From the NCBI RefSeq assembly GCF_003149085.1, contig NZ_QGDT01000006.1, forward strand, positions 124,001 to 188,000: a stretch of DNA of 64,000 nt, given 5' to 3'. Made by a program: the position numbers and the translations under genes. This DNA is from Dyadobacter jejuensis (lineage in GTDB: Bacteria; Bacteroidota; Bacteroidia; Cytophagales; Spirosomataceae). The notes under the pieces are model-generated. The model searched no databases, was not told the origin of the DNA, and was given only the letters and a program-made list of their open reading frames with translations. Positions 52,094-61,700 of this stretch are shown here, piece after piece (position 1 is the first letter of the stretch; every line of letters begins with the position of its first letter).

Positions 52094-52906
52094 ATGAAGC
52101 ATTCAATTCGTATATATCTTGCCTCTTTAATGGCCGTTATGGCTATTTCCCTCGTGTCTTGTAACGACGACGACAACACCATGGAGCCTGTAGGGGCTAC
52201 TCATGGAGAACTAACCCTGGAATACGACAATGTAGTGGGCAACAGAGACCTCGCTCTCGACACGGATACGTATACCAATGCTGCCAACGAGCCTTTTACC
52301 GTTTCCACCTTCAACTATTACGTATCGAATATCAAATTTTATAAGGCCGATGGTAGCAGCTATGTAGTGCCTCAAGATTCCAGCTACTTTCTTATTCGTG
52401 AGTCTGACCCAAGTTCTCAGGAAATCACCTTCAAAAATGTTCCTGTAGGCGACTATACAGCCGTCGAGTTTATGGTAGGAGTAGACAGCCTGCGTAGCGT
52501 TTCCGATGTTTCTAAGCGTATTGGCGTTTTGGACCCGGCCTATAGCGAGGTGATGTATTGGGCCTGGAACTCCGGTTACATTTTTATGAAGCTAGAGGGA
52601 GAGTCTGATGTAATCGACACGCCCAATGGCAAATACAATTTCCATATCGGACTATTTGGAGGTTACGAAACCAAGACCCTTAATAACCTAAAAACGGTAA
52701 AGGTCGATTTTGGAGAACACAAAGCCTCTGTTACAGGGGAGCTGAGCCCACAAATTCATTTGCTAACCGATGTAGAAAAGATATTTAGTGGAAGCACTAC
52801 CGTAAGTCTTGCCGCAACGCCCGTGGTAATGACCTCGGACTACAGCAAAAATATTGCGGCCAATTATACCAGCATGTTCAGCCTGGACCATATCCATGCG
52901 GACTAA
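52094..52906 (+). CDS. MbnP-like lipoprotein
   Basis: From ATG 52094 this is a 270-residue lipoprotein, with lipobox LVSC and lipidated Cys23 (MKHSIRIYLASLMAVMAISL). The body matches the MbnP family: HGELTLEYDNVVGNRDLALD, FTVSTFNYYVSNIKFYKADG, EITFKNVPVGDYTAVEFMVG, GVDSLRSVSDVSKRIGVLDP and the Trp-rich MYWAWNSGYIFMKLEG, then DHIHAD at the end. Family knowledge: in methanotrophs MbnP binds copper after the di-heme partner MbnH turns a Trp into kynurenine. Here the di-heme gene follows at 12 bp. Which Trp would be modified cannot be told from one sequence. GTG 52043 gives a longer frame that would bury the signal peptide. Confidence 0.87.
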   Translation: MKHSIRIYLASLMAVMAISLVSCNDDDNTMEPVGATHGELTLEYDNVVGNRDLALDTDTYTNAANEPFTVSTFNYYVSNIKFYKADGSSYVVPQDSSYFLIRESDPSSQEITFKNVPVGDYTAVEFMVGVDSLRSVSDVSKRIGVLDPAYSEVMYWAWNSGYIFMKLEGESDVIDTPNGKYNFHIGLFGGYETKTLNNLKTVKVDFGEHKASVTGELSPQIHLLTDVEKIFSGSTTVSLAATPVVMTSDYSKNIAANYTSMFSLDHIHAD

Positions 52907-52918
52907 AAGCGAGGACGA

Positions 52919-54049
52919 ATGAAGTTATTGAACCATACGATCCTATGGGGTTTCGCCCTTTCGAGCCTGTTGTTTTCCTGTAAATCGGGGAGCACTGACA
53001 CCCCTGAGCCCATCGCTTCGGGACCAACGCCCATAGATTGGACCAAGCCAGCACATTTTCCCGATCCGGTATACGATATTTCCAAAAATCCGCTTACCGA
53101 GGAAGGTGTAGAGCTAGGCCGATTCCTATTTTATGATGGCATTTTGTCCAGAAATGGCCTTATTGGATGTGGCACTTGCCACCAGCAGGCGGCGGCATTC
53201 ACCCATCACGGGCATGAGTTAAGCCATGGTATCGATGATCGTATCGGGGTTCGCAATGCACTTCCCATTCAAAATATGGCCTGGAACACCTCCTTCTTTT
53301 GGGATGGAGGTGTTCACAACCTCGATCTGTTTCCACCGGCCCCCATTCAGAACCCGGTAGAAATGGACGAGACCTTCGATAATGTACTGCAGAAACTCCG
53401 GGATACGGACAAAGCAGGTACCACCAGCCGGGTCAATTACCCCCAGATGTTCGAAAAGGCCTTTGGTACGAAGGAGATAACCTCTGAACGAATGCTGAAG
53501 GCCATGTCTCAGTTTATGGTCTCGATGGTGTCGGCCACATCCCCCTACGACTATTATTTGCAAGGGGATCAAGCGGCTTTAAACAGCCTACAAAAGGAAG
53601 GGTTGAGTATTTTCAAACAAAAATGTGCTGGCTGCCATAGTGGCACCTTGCTTACCGACTATAGCTTTCGAAATAACGGGCTGCCACCCAATAAGATTAA
53701 CGATATCGGCCGGGCAGACATTACCCTGCTCGACGAGGATAAGTACAAATTTAAGGTACCCAGTTTACGCAACGTAGCCCTTACCGGACCCTATATGCAC
53801 GACGGCCGGTTTTCCACCCTCGAAGAGGTGCTGGATTATTACGATAACAACCAGAAAAGTAGCAAATTGGCGGTGGTAGAGCTATCTCCTACCTTAGATT
53901 CACTATTAAAACTCGACCCGGCAAGAGCGGGAATCCGAATCTCCAGTACGGAAAAGGCTGCATTGCTAGCCTTTTTAACTTCGCTAACCGACGAGCAGTT
54001 CACCAAAGATATTCGCTTCGCAGATCCTGGTATAGGAAATGCGTTTTAA
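52919..54049 (+). CDS. Di-heme cytochrome c peroxidase-family lipoprotein (MbnH/MauG-like)
   Basis: A 376-residue lipoprotein with lipobox LLFSC at Cys21. Two c-type haem sites are complete: Cys84-x2-Cys87-His88 (CGTCH) and Cys236-x2-Cys239-His240 (CAGCH), about 150 residues apart as in the bacterial CcpA/MauG family. Conserved parts are FWDGGVHNLDLFPPAPIQNP, VPSLRNVALTGPYMHDGRFS and LEEVLDYYDNN. Family knowledge: members either reduce H2O2 or, as MauG and MbnH, oxidise a partner protein's Trp through a bis-Fe(IV) state. Position directly after an MbnP-like gene favours the second role. The distal axial ligand that would decide between them needs alignment. Confidence 0.93.
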   Translation: MKLLNHTILWGFALSSLLFSCKSGSTDTPEPIASGPTPIDWTKPAHFPDPVYDISKNPLTEEGVELGRFLFYDGILSRNGLIGCGTCHQQAAAFTHHGHELSHGIDDRIGVRNALPIQNMAWNTSFFWDGGVHNLDLFPPAPIQNPVEMDETFDNVLQKLRDTDKAGTTSRVNYPQMFEKAFGTKEITSERMLKAMSQFMVSMVSATSPYDYYLQGDQAALNSLQKEGLSIFKQKCAGCHSGTLLTDYSFRNNGLPPNKINDIGRADITLLDEDKYKFKVPSLRNVALTGPYMHDGRFSTLEEVLDYYDNNQKSSKLAVVELSPTLDSLLKLDPARAGIRISSTEKAALLAFLTSLTDEQFTKDIRFADPGIGNAF

Positions 54050-54050
54050 T

Positions 54051-54971
54051 ATGAAAAATAATATGAGAGTAATTCTTTTTATAGGCAGCCTACTCGTGCT
54101 GCTCAGCCCGGCCGCTCATGCCTGCGATGCCTGCGGCTGTGCCAACAGCGGCTCTTACTTTGGACTCATGCCGCAGTCCAACAAAACGCTCGTTGGTGTA
54201 CGCTACCAGCAATTGCATTTTAAATCGCACCCCGACAGTCGCGTATTGGTTACCGACGAGGCCTTCCATGTAGGGGAGCTTTATACCCGATTCTCGCCCA
54301 TCAACAGGGTTCAGGTAATGGCCTTCCTACCCTATCGATTTTCTAGCCAAACGACGACCTCCGAAACTAAAACGCAAAACGGATTGGGTGATGCCAGCGT
54401 TCTGATCAATTATAACCTACTAAAGCCTACCATGGACCCCGAAAGGATGTCCGCATTTACACACACGCTACTGGTTGGTGGGGGGCTTAAGCTCCCTACC
54501 GGCCGTTTTAAGTATGAGGAAGGCAATACCGCCGATGTCGCCAACCCAAACTTCCAGTTGGGAACGGGGAGCACCGATTTTATGATCAACGCCTTCTATA
54601 CCCTCAACTATAAGTCTTGGGGGCTGGCGGCCAATCTTACTAGGAAGTTCAACACGACCAACAAGGATCATTATCGGTTTGGCAACCAGCTTTACGGGAC
54701 CATCGACCTGTTCAAATCCTTTGACCTCAGCACGATCAAAATAACGCCAAGTGTTGGGGTGTATGCCGAAAAATCGGCCTTGGGCAAGCGGGATGGCATA
54801 GCCATCAACGAAACGGGCGGGACGCTGGTGAACGGTACCATGGGCATAACCCTGTTTGCCAACCGATGGACGCTGGGGGTTACTGCCCAAAAGCCCCTCG
54901 CTCAAAATCTTTCCGATGGTTTTGTTTTGGCCAAACCCCGGGGAATGATTCAGCTAGGCTGGATGTTCTAA
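54051..54971 (+). CDS. Outer-membrane channel-like protein with N-terminal CDACGC motif
   Basis: A protein of about 306 residues with signal peptide (about 1-24, MRVILFIGSLLVLLSPAAHA). The mature chain would begin with Cys25 in CDACGCANSGSYFGLMPQSN, so the metal-like motif C-x2-C-x-C sits at the very N-terminus. The rest is a barrel in the style of 'transporter' proteins of the phenol-channel type (YQQLHFKSHPDSRVLVTDEA, RVQVMAFLPYRFSSQTTTSE, LLVGGGLKLPTGRFKYEEGN, closing IQLGWMF). Three in-frame ATGs (54039, 54051, 54063) are possible; 54051 lies just after the previous stop. Together with the MbnP/MbnH-like genes it suggests periplasm-to-outside metal traffic, by inference. Confidence 0.82.
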   Translation: MKNNMRVILFIGSLLVLLSPAAHACDACGCANSGSYFGLMPQSNKTLVGVRYQQLHFKSHPDSRVLVTDEAFHVGELYTRFSPINRVQVMAFLPYRFSSQTTTSETKTQNGLGDASVLINYNLLKPTMDPERMSAFTHTLLVGGGLKLPTGRFKYEEGNTADVANPNFQLGTGSTDFMINAFYTLNYKSWGLAANLTRKFNTTNKDHYRFGNQLYGTIDLFKSFDLSTIKITPSVGVYAEKSALGKRDGIAINETGGTLVNGTMGITLFANRWTLGVTAQKPLAQNLSDGFVLAKPRGMIQLGWMF

Positions 54972-55038
54972 GATCTTCCAAATTTTCGATTCAAAAATAT
55001 ACATGAAGGCGCAGGAGCCTTCTCAATACTATTATCTG

Positions 55039-55524
55039 ATGAAACATACCCTATTGATATTGCTAATGATTGGTGGAATTTTCGCTTGCCAGCCCAAAAC
55101 CTCACAAACCGACCAAATAGACGTTGAAGGTCACCATGCGCATTCGAGCGAACACGTAGAGGGCGACCCTCGCGCCGCCGAAGTGATGGCCATTCACGAC
55201 AGTATCATGCCCCGCATGGAGGACATCATGACCCTGAAGGCACGGGTTCAACGGGTGTCCAACGAATTGGATAGCCTATCCGCCCCCAGCCCAGCATTAA
55301 AGAAGAAAAAATCGACCTCCGACGACCTCGTTAAAAAACTAGAAGAAGCCGACCAGAAAATGATGGGCTGGATGCACCAGTACAATGCTGACACCCTGAA
55401 CCAGCTCGACGAAAAGGCCGCAGCCGACTATATTGACCAACAGAAGGTAAAAATCGTCGATGTAAAACGGGTCATGGAGCAAGCCATTCTGGAAGCTCAA
55501 GATTTTCTGGGAGAAAGGAAATAG
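55039..55524 (+). CDS. His-cluster lipoprotein, coiled-coil, unknown function
   Basis: From ATG 55039 this is a 161-residue lipoprotein with lipobox IFAC and lipidated Cys17 (MKHTLLILLMIGGIFACQPK). Near the N-terminus of the mature chain lies a His cluster, His32, 33, 35 and 39 (GHHAHSSEHVEGD). The remainder is helical with heptads (VMAIHDSIMPRMEDIMTLKA, SDDLVKKLEEADQKMMGWMH). Similar Bacteroidota proteins are often named 'viral A-type inclusion protein', a label that tells nothing. It lies 67 bp after the CDACGC channel gene. A metal-holding role for the His cluster is conjecture. ATG 55003 would place 12 residues before the signal peptide. Confidence 0.75.
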   Translation: MKHTLLILLMIGGIFACQPKTSQTDQIDVEGHHAHSSEHVEGDPRAAEVMAIHDSIMPRMEDIMTLKARVQRVSNELDSLSAPSPALKKKKSTSDDLVKKLEEADQKMMGWMHQYNADTLNQLDEKAAADYIDQQKVKIVDVKRVMEQAILEAQDFLGERK

Positions 55525-55685
55525 TCCAGTCATCCAGAAATTAATAGCGCATTAAAATTTCGCTCTCCCGGAGTTTTGGATTATGACCCCGACAGATTAT
55601 CCGTTAACTTTGCGGTCGATGATGGCTATTCCTTAAATAAGAATGGCTTACTTGTGCGATTATTAATTAAGAAACGAAGGCGGAA

Positions 55686-56003
55686 ATGGAGAAAAATGCG
55701 CAACCCTGGTTGGGTAAAATGCAGGAAAAATGGGGTTTGGAAACGACCCGTCAAGTATTGGTAATCTTAGCCGTTTTTAGTCTTTCGGGTTCCTCAGTAG
55801 TTTGGTTACGGAAAGGTCTATTTCATTTGCTTGGCTACGACGATGCTACCCCCCTTTGGCTAAAGACCATTACATATATCCTCTTTATATTCCCCACCTA
55901 CCAATCCTTATTGTTGATCTACGGATTTCTTTTAGGCCAGTTTTCCTTCTTTTGGGAAAAAGAAAAGAAAATGTTCCGATGGATTGCCGCCAAGTTTAAG
56001 TAG
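55686..56003 (+). CDS. DUF6787-type small membrane protein
   Basis: A 105-residue protein with a soluble N-terminus (WLGKMQEKWGLETTRQVLVI) and two helices: about 22-46 (VLVILAVFSLSGSSVVWLRK, then GLFHLLGYDDATPLWLKT) and 62-85 (ITYILFIFPTYQSLLLIYGF). A basic amphipathic end follows (FWEKEKKMFRWIAAKFK). The pattern matches the DUF6787 family found widely in Bacteroidota without known function. A strong hairpin follows the gene. It is 161 bp after the lipoprotein gene and probably separate from the metal cluster. Confidence 0.8.
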   Translation: MEKNAQPWLGKMQEKWGLETTRQVLVILAVFSLSGSSVVWLRKGLFHLLGYDDATPLWLKTITYILFIFPTYQSLLLIYGFLLGQFSFFWEKEKKMFRWIAAKFK

Positions 56004-56072
56004 GGCGTCAGCGGGCAGTACCATGCTCCCATCCAATAAAATAGGACTAGTCATGTCCAAAATACCTAATCA

Positions 56073-56110
56073 CCTATAAAAGCCATACCTTTCCGTGTGG
56101 CTTTTATAGG
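56073..56110 (+). terminator. Terminator of the DUF6787 gene
   Basis: A 16-base stem with one G-T pair (56073-56088 with 56095-56110) and a 6-base loop, containing the sequence GGCTTTTA after the loop. Confidence 0.75.
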
Positions 56111-56174
56111 TTATTAGCACCAATTTATATAGGCACAGTGCGATAGGGGGTTCCACTACTCCCTATTTTATTCG

Positions 56175-56182
56175 TACATTTG
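56175..56182 (+). promoter_or_regulatory. -7 box of ffh
   Basis: TACATTTG, full match to TAnnTTTG, 42 bp before ATG 56224. Confidence 0.55.
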
Positions 56183-56223
56183 CGAATATTTTAATTCAGG
56201 AATAGAATCATTCATATAGTTCC

Positions 56224-57546
56224 ATGTTTGAAAACTTACAAGATAAGCTAAATACCGCCTTTAGGACCCTTAAAGGGAAGGATCGGATTTCAGATATAAA
56301 TGTGGCGGCCACCACCAAAGAGGTAAGAAAAGCGTTGGTCGATGCCGATGTTAACTTCAAGATCGCCAAAGAAATCACCGACCGGATCAAAGAAACGGCT
56401 CTGGATCGTAAAATTTTAATTTCGGTAGAGCCTGGTCAGATGTTCGTTAAGATCGTCCAGGAGGAGCTTACCGAGTTGATGGGTGGAAAGGCGGAAGGCA
56501 TCAATATAAAAGGGGATCCCGCAGTGATCCTGATAGCCGGTTTGCAAGGGTCGGGTAAGACCACCTTTTCGGGTAAGCTGGCGCAGCATCTCAAGAAGCA
56601 GGGACGCCAGGTGCTCCTGACGGCCTGTGATGTGTACCGTCCTGCGGCCATAGACCAGCTGAAGGTACTTGGCGAGCAGATTGGTGTAGAAGTATATGCG
56701 GAACCCGAAAATAAAAATGCGGTCAGCATCGCTGAAAATGCCGTAGCCTACGCCCGTAAGTCGGGCAAAAAGATCGTCATCGTCGATACCGCGGGTCGCT
56801 TGGCGGTAGATGAAGTGATGATGAATGAAGTGGCCGACATCAAATCGACCATTCAACCTACCGAAATTCTTTTTGTGGTGGACTCCATGACGGGTCAAGA
56901 TGCCGTCAATACCGCCAAAACATTTAATGAGCGCCTCAATTTCGACGGCGTAGTCCTTACCAAGCTCGATGGCGACGCCCGCGGTGGAGCCGCCCTGTCG
57001 ATCAGGCAGGTGGTAGAGAAGCCCATTAAGTTTATCAGTACGGGCGAAAAGATGGAGGCCCTCGATGCCTTCTACCCCGATCGTATGGCCAGCCGGATTT
57101 TGGGCATGGGGGATGTTATATCCCTTGTTGAGCGTGCTCAACAAGCCTTTGATGAAGACGAAGCCAAGCGTATCAACGCAAAAATGCGTCAGAACAAATT
57201 CGATTTTGACGATTTCCTTGGTCAGCTGCAGCAGATTAAAAAGATGGGTAACGTCAAAGACCTCATCGGCATGATCCCCGGAATGGGCAATGCCATGAAG
57301 GACGTCGATGTAGACAACGACTCGTTCAAACCCATTGAGGCGATTATACAGTCGATGACCAAAAAGGAAAGGGCCAATCCGGATATTATCGATGGCAGTC
57401 GTAAAAAAAGAATTGCAAACGGAAGTGGTACCAGTATCTTGCAAGTCAATAACCTCATCAAGCAGTTTGAGGAGATGCGGAAGATGATGAAAAAAATGAA
57501 TACCATGCAGGCCGCGGGAAAACTCAGCAAGGCCTTGAAACGATAA
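56224..57546 (+). CDS. ffh: Signal recognition particle protein, SRP54/Ffh
   Basis: A 440-residue SRP GTPase that delivers ribosomes making membrane proteins. The N-terminal four-helix domain (MFENLQDKLNTAFRTLKGKD, ADVNFKIAKEITDRIKET) is followed by the G domain (about 98-295) with GLQGSGKTTFSGKLAQHL, TACDVYRPAAIDQLKVLG, IVDTAGRLAVDEVMM and LTKLDGDARGGAALSIRQV. The methionine-rich M domain (about 310-440) has the RNA-binding SRKKRIANGSGTSILQVNNL and ends KMNTMQAAGKLSKALKR. Length is normal. It is followed by a terminator. A long open frame on the opposite strand is only a shadow of its codon use. Confidence 0.97.
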   Translation: MFENLQDKLNTAFRTLKGKDRISDINVAATTKEVRKALVDADVNFKIAKEITDRIKETALDRKILISVEPGQMFVKIVQEELTELMGGKAEGINIKGDPAVILIAGLQGSGKTTFSGKLAQHLKKQGRQVLLTACDVYRPAAIDQLKVLGEQIGVEVYAEPENKNAVSIAENAVAYARKSGKKIVIVDTAGRLAVDEVMMNEVADIKSTIQPTEILFVVDSMTGQDAVNTAKTFNERLNFDGVVLTKLDGDARGGAALSIRQVVEKPIKFISTGEKMEALDAFYPDRMASRILGMGDVISLVERAQQAFDEDEAKRINAKMRQNKFDFDDFLGQLQQIKKMGNVKDLIGMIPGMGNAMKDVDVDNDSFKPIEAIIQSMTKKERANPDIIDGSRKKRIANGSGTSILQVNNLIKQFEEMRKMMKKMNTMQAAGKLSKALKR

Positions 57547-57557
57547 CTACCCCCTTC

Positions 57558-57581
57558 GCCCGATTCTTCTTTGAATCGGGC
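57558..57581 (+). terminator. Intrinsic terminator of ffh
   Basis: GCCCGATTC (57558-57566) pairs perfectly with GAATCGGGC (57573-57581), 6-base loop, then GATTCTTTT. Confidence 0.82.
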
Positions 57582-57649
57582 GATTCTTTTAAGAATAACG
57601 CTTCCAGAGTGCCTAGCCCTCACCATTCGAATTTTACTTCACAATAAAT

Positions 57650-57904
57650 ATGGACCCTATAATAGTAGCCTTAGCAGGTTGGGCTGGAGTAGGATTTTAT
57701 GTTTTGGCCTATTTTTTGTTATCGATAGGGAGGCTAGATGCCCGCCAATACAATTTTCATTTTTTGAATATCCTGGGCGCCATAGGCCTCATTATCGATG
57801 CCTCGGCACACCACGACCTCCCCAATCTGGTTGTTAATTGTATCTGGCTCCTGATAGGCAGCGCGGCCATTGCCTCCCGCTACCTGTCCGTACGTCGCCC
57901 TTAG
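57650..57904 (+). CDS. Small CBU_0592-like membrane protein
   Basis: An 84-residue protein with three helices (IIVALAGWAGVGFYVLAYFL, FLNILGAIGLIIDASAHHDL, VVNCIWLLIGSAAIASRYLS). The layout, with a short polar stretch NFHF between helices 1 and 2 and DLPNLVVN between 2 and 3, matches the CBU_0592 family, which has no assigned function. Its stop overlaps by 4 bp the end of the convergent TetR gene. No terminator is visible between them. Confidence 0.75.
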   Translation: MDPIIVALAGWAGVGFYVLAYFLLSIGRLDARQYNFHFLNILGAIGLIIDASAHHDLPNLVVNCIWLLIGSAAIASRYLSVRRP

Positions 57905-58509
57905 CCTTCTTCCATCCTAAAGCGTAACTTCGATAGGGCCTGGGATTTATAGCGTGCCGCCTTCCACTCATATTCTTCCTTATTATCGACCAGGCTCAGG
58001 TAATAATAGGCCCCGTCTACCAATACAAAAATGGCATCGGCCACCTCCTCGGGTTCTTCCACATCCAATACCCCATCTTCCTTACAAAGCGATATTTGCT
58101 GGCTTAACTCCGCCCGCAGCCGGTCGAGCATGTCCTTATACAAGCCCCGAATCCTTTTATTACGAAATGTCAGGGAATAGCAGCTATAGAATAGGCCATC
58201 GTCAATGAGGGTGTTCCATTTTTTTGAAAACAAATTGTCTATCATTTTTAGTAGAACCTCCGACGATGATTGAGACCTGCTCGGACTCACCTTGTAAATG
58301 AGTAAATACTTATCGAGTATATAGTCGATCAGGCCGTAAGTAAGATCTTCCCGAGTTCTAAAATAATGAATAATCAGGCTAGGGTTGATATCCATCGCCT
58401 TGGCGATCTTGGCGATAGAGGTATTATCGATCCCCTCCTTTTTGGCCAGTTTGTAATATACCTTGATAATTTCCCGCTGACGATCCTCTTTAAGACTTTT
58501 CCGTCCCAT
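57901..58509 (-). CDS. TetR/AcrR-family transcriptional regulator
   Basis: From ATG 58509 this is a 202-residue regulator. The N-terminal TetR helix-turn-helix (about 5-55) has EIIKVYYKLAKKEGIDNTSI and AKIAKAMDINPSLIIHYFRT. The C-terminal ligand and dimer domain (about 65-200) includes SQQISLCKEDGVLDVEEPEE and VADAIFVLVDGAYYYLSLVD, close to the BetI/AcrR type. The inducer is unknown. It is divergent from the SusC gene at 58709, and an inverted repeat stands between them (58585-58604), so it likely controls that operon and itself. A longer frame from ATG 58539 is possible but adds an unlikely leader (MAGLNNCTGK). Confidence 0.9.
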   Translation of the reverse strand: MGRKSLKEDRQREIIKVYYKLAKKEGIDNTSIAKIAKAMDINPSLIIHYFRTREDLTYGLIDYILDKYLLIYKVSPSRSQSSSEVLLKMIDNLFSKKWNTLIDDGLFYSCYSLTFRNKRIRGLYKDMLDRLRAELSQQISLCKEDGVLDVEEPEEVADAIFVLVDGAYYYLSLVDNKEEYEWKAARYKSQALSKLRFRMEEG

Positions 58510-58584
58510 TTTCCCTGTACAGTTATTTAGACCAGCCAATTTAGCACTTTATTTTTTAATCGATAGTGCCCTATTGGCTATTTA

Positions 58585-58604
58585 AATTGAATGAATGTTC
58601 AATT
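58585..58604. promoter_or_regulatory. Candidate TetR operator
   Basis: AATTGAA (58585-58591) and TTCAATT (58598-58604) form a perfect 7-bp inverted repeat with a 6-base spacer in the 199-bp region between the TetR gene and the divergent SusC gene. Spacing fits a TetR dimer. A CACTTTTG near 58659-58666 could be a -7-like element for SusC but deviates from consensus. Confidence 0.5.
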
Positions 58605-58708
58605 AATTTAAATTCACAATTCAGTAACAATGGCTTAACCTACAGCCGCTTAAATATTCACACTTTTGCCTTTATAACAGATTCCAATCATGATTAACCC
58701 AACTTGTA

Positions 58709-61700
58709 ATGAATAAAAAACTTTTACCAGCATTAAGGCAAAGATGTCTATTTCTAACCGGGTTGTTCATCGGCCTGGTGCTGATGGCCTGCCCTACGAT
58801 GTCTTATGGACAAGGGATTACCGTTGAGGGTACAGTCCTAGACGCCCACCTGAAGGAGAGCATCCCTGGGGTGAGCATACGTATAGTAGGGAGTACGAAA
58901 GGAGTACTAACCGACGAAACGGGTAAATTTACGATCGCCGATCTGCCGGCTAACGCAACCCTGATATTCTCCTATATCGGATTTCAGAAGAAAGAAATAC
59001 AAATAAAGGATTCCAACCCGCTCACTATTTATTTGGAAGAGGATATTAACAATTTAGAAGAGACGGTGGTCATAGGCTTTGGTACTCAGAAGAAAATCAA
59101 CTTAGCCGGGGCCGTCGATCAGATTGCCGGCAAGCAGCTGGAGGCGCGGCCAGTGGCCAATGTGATGCAAGGGCTACAAGGTATAAGCCCGGGGCTGAAC
59201 ATTACCTATAGCGGGGGTAGCCCCGGCTCGGTTCCCAATTTCAATATTCGGGGTACCTCCTCTATCAATGGAGGCACGCCCTTGATCGTGATCGACGGGA
59301 TACCGGCCGCCGATGGCTACGACCTTTTGAGGCTTAACCCTTCCGACATCGCCTCTTTTACCGTACTGCGCGACGCAGCCTCTGCCGCTATCTACGGGGC
59401 ACGGGCCGCCTTTGGCGTTATACTGATCACCACCAAACAAGGAGGTGGACGCCAAACGATCAGCTATAACTCCTACTTTTCGTGGAGCAAGCCCAGCGTA
59501 TTGCCACGTCCCATTACCGACCCTTATATTTTCTCCAGGGTATTGGAGACTTCTACCGACAACACACCTTGGGACTACGTCAACTATTCGGACGAATATT
59601 ATGCCTGGGCCAAACAGCGCTCCGACGACCCATCTTTGCCCGACACCCGCCTCAACCCACAAGACCCTACCAAATGGGCCTATATGGGAAATAACGACTG
59701 GTACGACTATTTTTTCAACAACTCCTCTTTCTCGCACAAGCAGGGGTTATCTTTTAGCGGAGGCGCACAAATCAACCAAATGCCGATTGCCTACTATCTT
59801 TCGGCGGATTATACCAAGGAAAACGGTCTGAATAAACTGGCAGCCGACTACTGGGATCGTTACGGACTAAAAGCCCGCACCAACTTCTCGCCCCTAAAAT
59901 GGCTTAAGATCGACAACAACCTATCGATCTATCAGACCAAAAAAGAATTACCCCGAACGAGTATCACCGATTTGTACACCCTTCAACCTACCGATGTGGC
60001 ACAGAACCCCGATGGGACCTGGGCCAACACCACAGCCGGCCGCCTGGCAGCCCAGCTAATAGATGGTGGGCGAAACCAGGAAAACATGTTTGGTTTTCAG
60101 AATATCACCAGCGTCATAGGTACCTTTTTGAAGGGAGACTTACAAGTTAATGCCGATTTTAGCTTCAAAAAGGAAGACTGGAAGTATGACTTAGATGCCA
60201 AAAAATACAATATTGGGTTTGGCCCTGGCGACGTAAGGCAAGAAGGGGGCAACGGGTACGTTCAGGCCGCTAACGGCAACATCCAAAATAACGCCATCAA
60301 TATGTATGCCAATTACCGGAAAGACTTGGGTATTCATGGCCTCAATTTCCTTGTGGGCTACAATCAAGAAAGTTACGTGTATGACAAGCTCACCTCCCAA
60401 CGTGACCAGCTCATATCTTCGTCCCTTCCTTTTATAGGCCTTACCACGGGTGCAGCCATACTGACCAGCAGATATGAGGCCTACGCCACCCGCAGCTATT
60501 TTAGCCGGCTCAACTATACCCTCAACGACCGCTACATCCTAGAGTTTAATGGCCGTATGGATGGGTCGTCCCGCTTCCCTACCCAACGCCGTTGGGGCTT
60601 CTTTCCATCGGTATCCGGAGCCTGGATCGCCAGTTCCGAGTCCTTTATGCAATGGAGTAAGCCAGCGGTATCTACACTAAAACTGCGTACTTCTTATGGC
60701 GCCTTGGGCAACCAATCGGTAGGCTATTTTAGTTACTTGCAGACGCTTCCGGCCCAATTGTCAAGCTATTTGATCGATGGCGCCCAGCGTATGATCATCT
60801 CTAGTGCCCCGTCGCTTTACATCGACCCTACCAACTATACCTGGGAACGAGTGGCTACCCAAAATTTTGGTGGAGACTTAGGTCTGTGGAAAAACAAACT
60901 CCTTCTGAGTTACGATTATTTCATAAGAAACACCACTGGGATGCTTACGGCTGGCGAAGAACTTCCTGGGGTATTGGGCACCTCGGCACCTAGCCAGAAT
61001 GCCGCCGATATGCGCAACCAAGGTTGGGAACTATCCCTGGCCTACCAGGGCGACGTGAACTTGGCCTCCAAGCCCCTTTCTTACTCCGCCAAATTGGTAC
61101 TTTCTGATTCAAAATCCCAGATTACCAAATTCAAAAATGACCAACAGCTCTTTAGCAAGTATCGAGAAGGCCAAAGCCTGGGCGAAATTTGGGGACTAGA
61201 AAGCGATGGGTTCTTTAAAAACGAAACGGAAATAGATGCCCTCGACCAGTCGGCTATCGTACCCTGGGGAGCCTTAGAGGTGATACCGGGATGGCCCAAG
61301 TATAAGGACCTGAATGGAGACGGGAAAATTGAGACTGGCCTTACCGCCCAGGACCCTAAGGACCTCAAGATCATCGGGAACAGCACCCAGCGCTATAGAG
61401 TAGGGTTTAACTTAAGTGCGGACTGGAATGGTTTCGACGCCTCCCTATTTTTACAAGGCGTGTTAAAGGGCGATTTCTACCCGAGGCATTACCTTTTCTG
61501 GGGGCCCTACCAGCAGCCCTACGGGAACGTATATCCATGGCACCTGGACTACTACCGGGGAACGGCCGATTCGGATGCTCAGCGTGCTAAACACTCCGCT
61601 TCCTATATAGCCGCCGGCTTAGCCGACGCCAATACCAACCCTCAGTATCCGGTCATGCAGTCGTGGTTGGCCGACAATAATTACGGCAGTGGCCTCGATA

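Noticed and set aside
56416-57444. 342-codon open frame opposite ffh
   Set aside because: Entirely antisense to a certain gene; arises from the codon bias of ffh and lacks any known family pattern.
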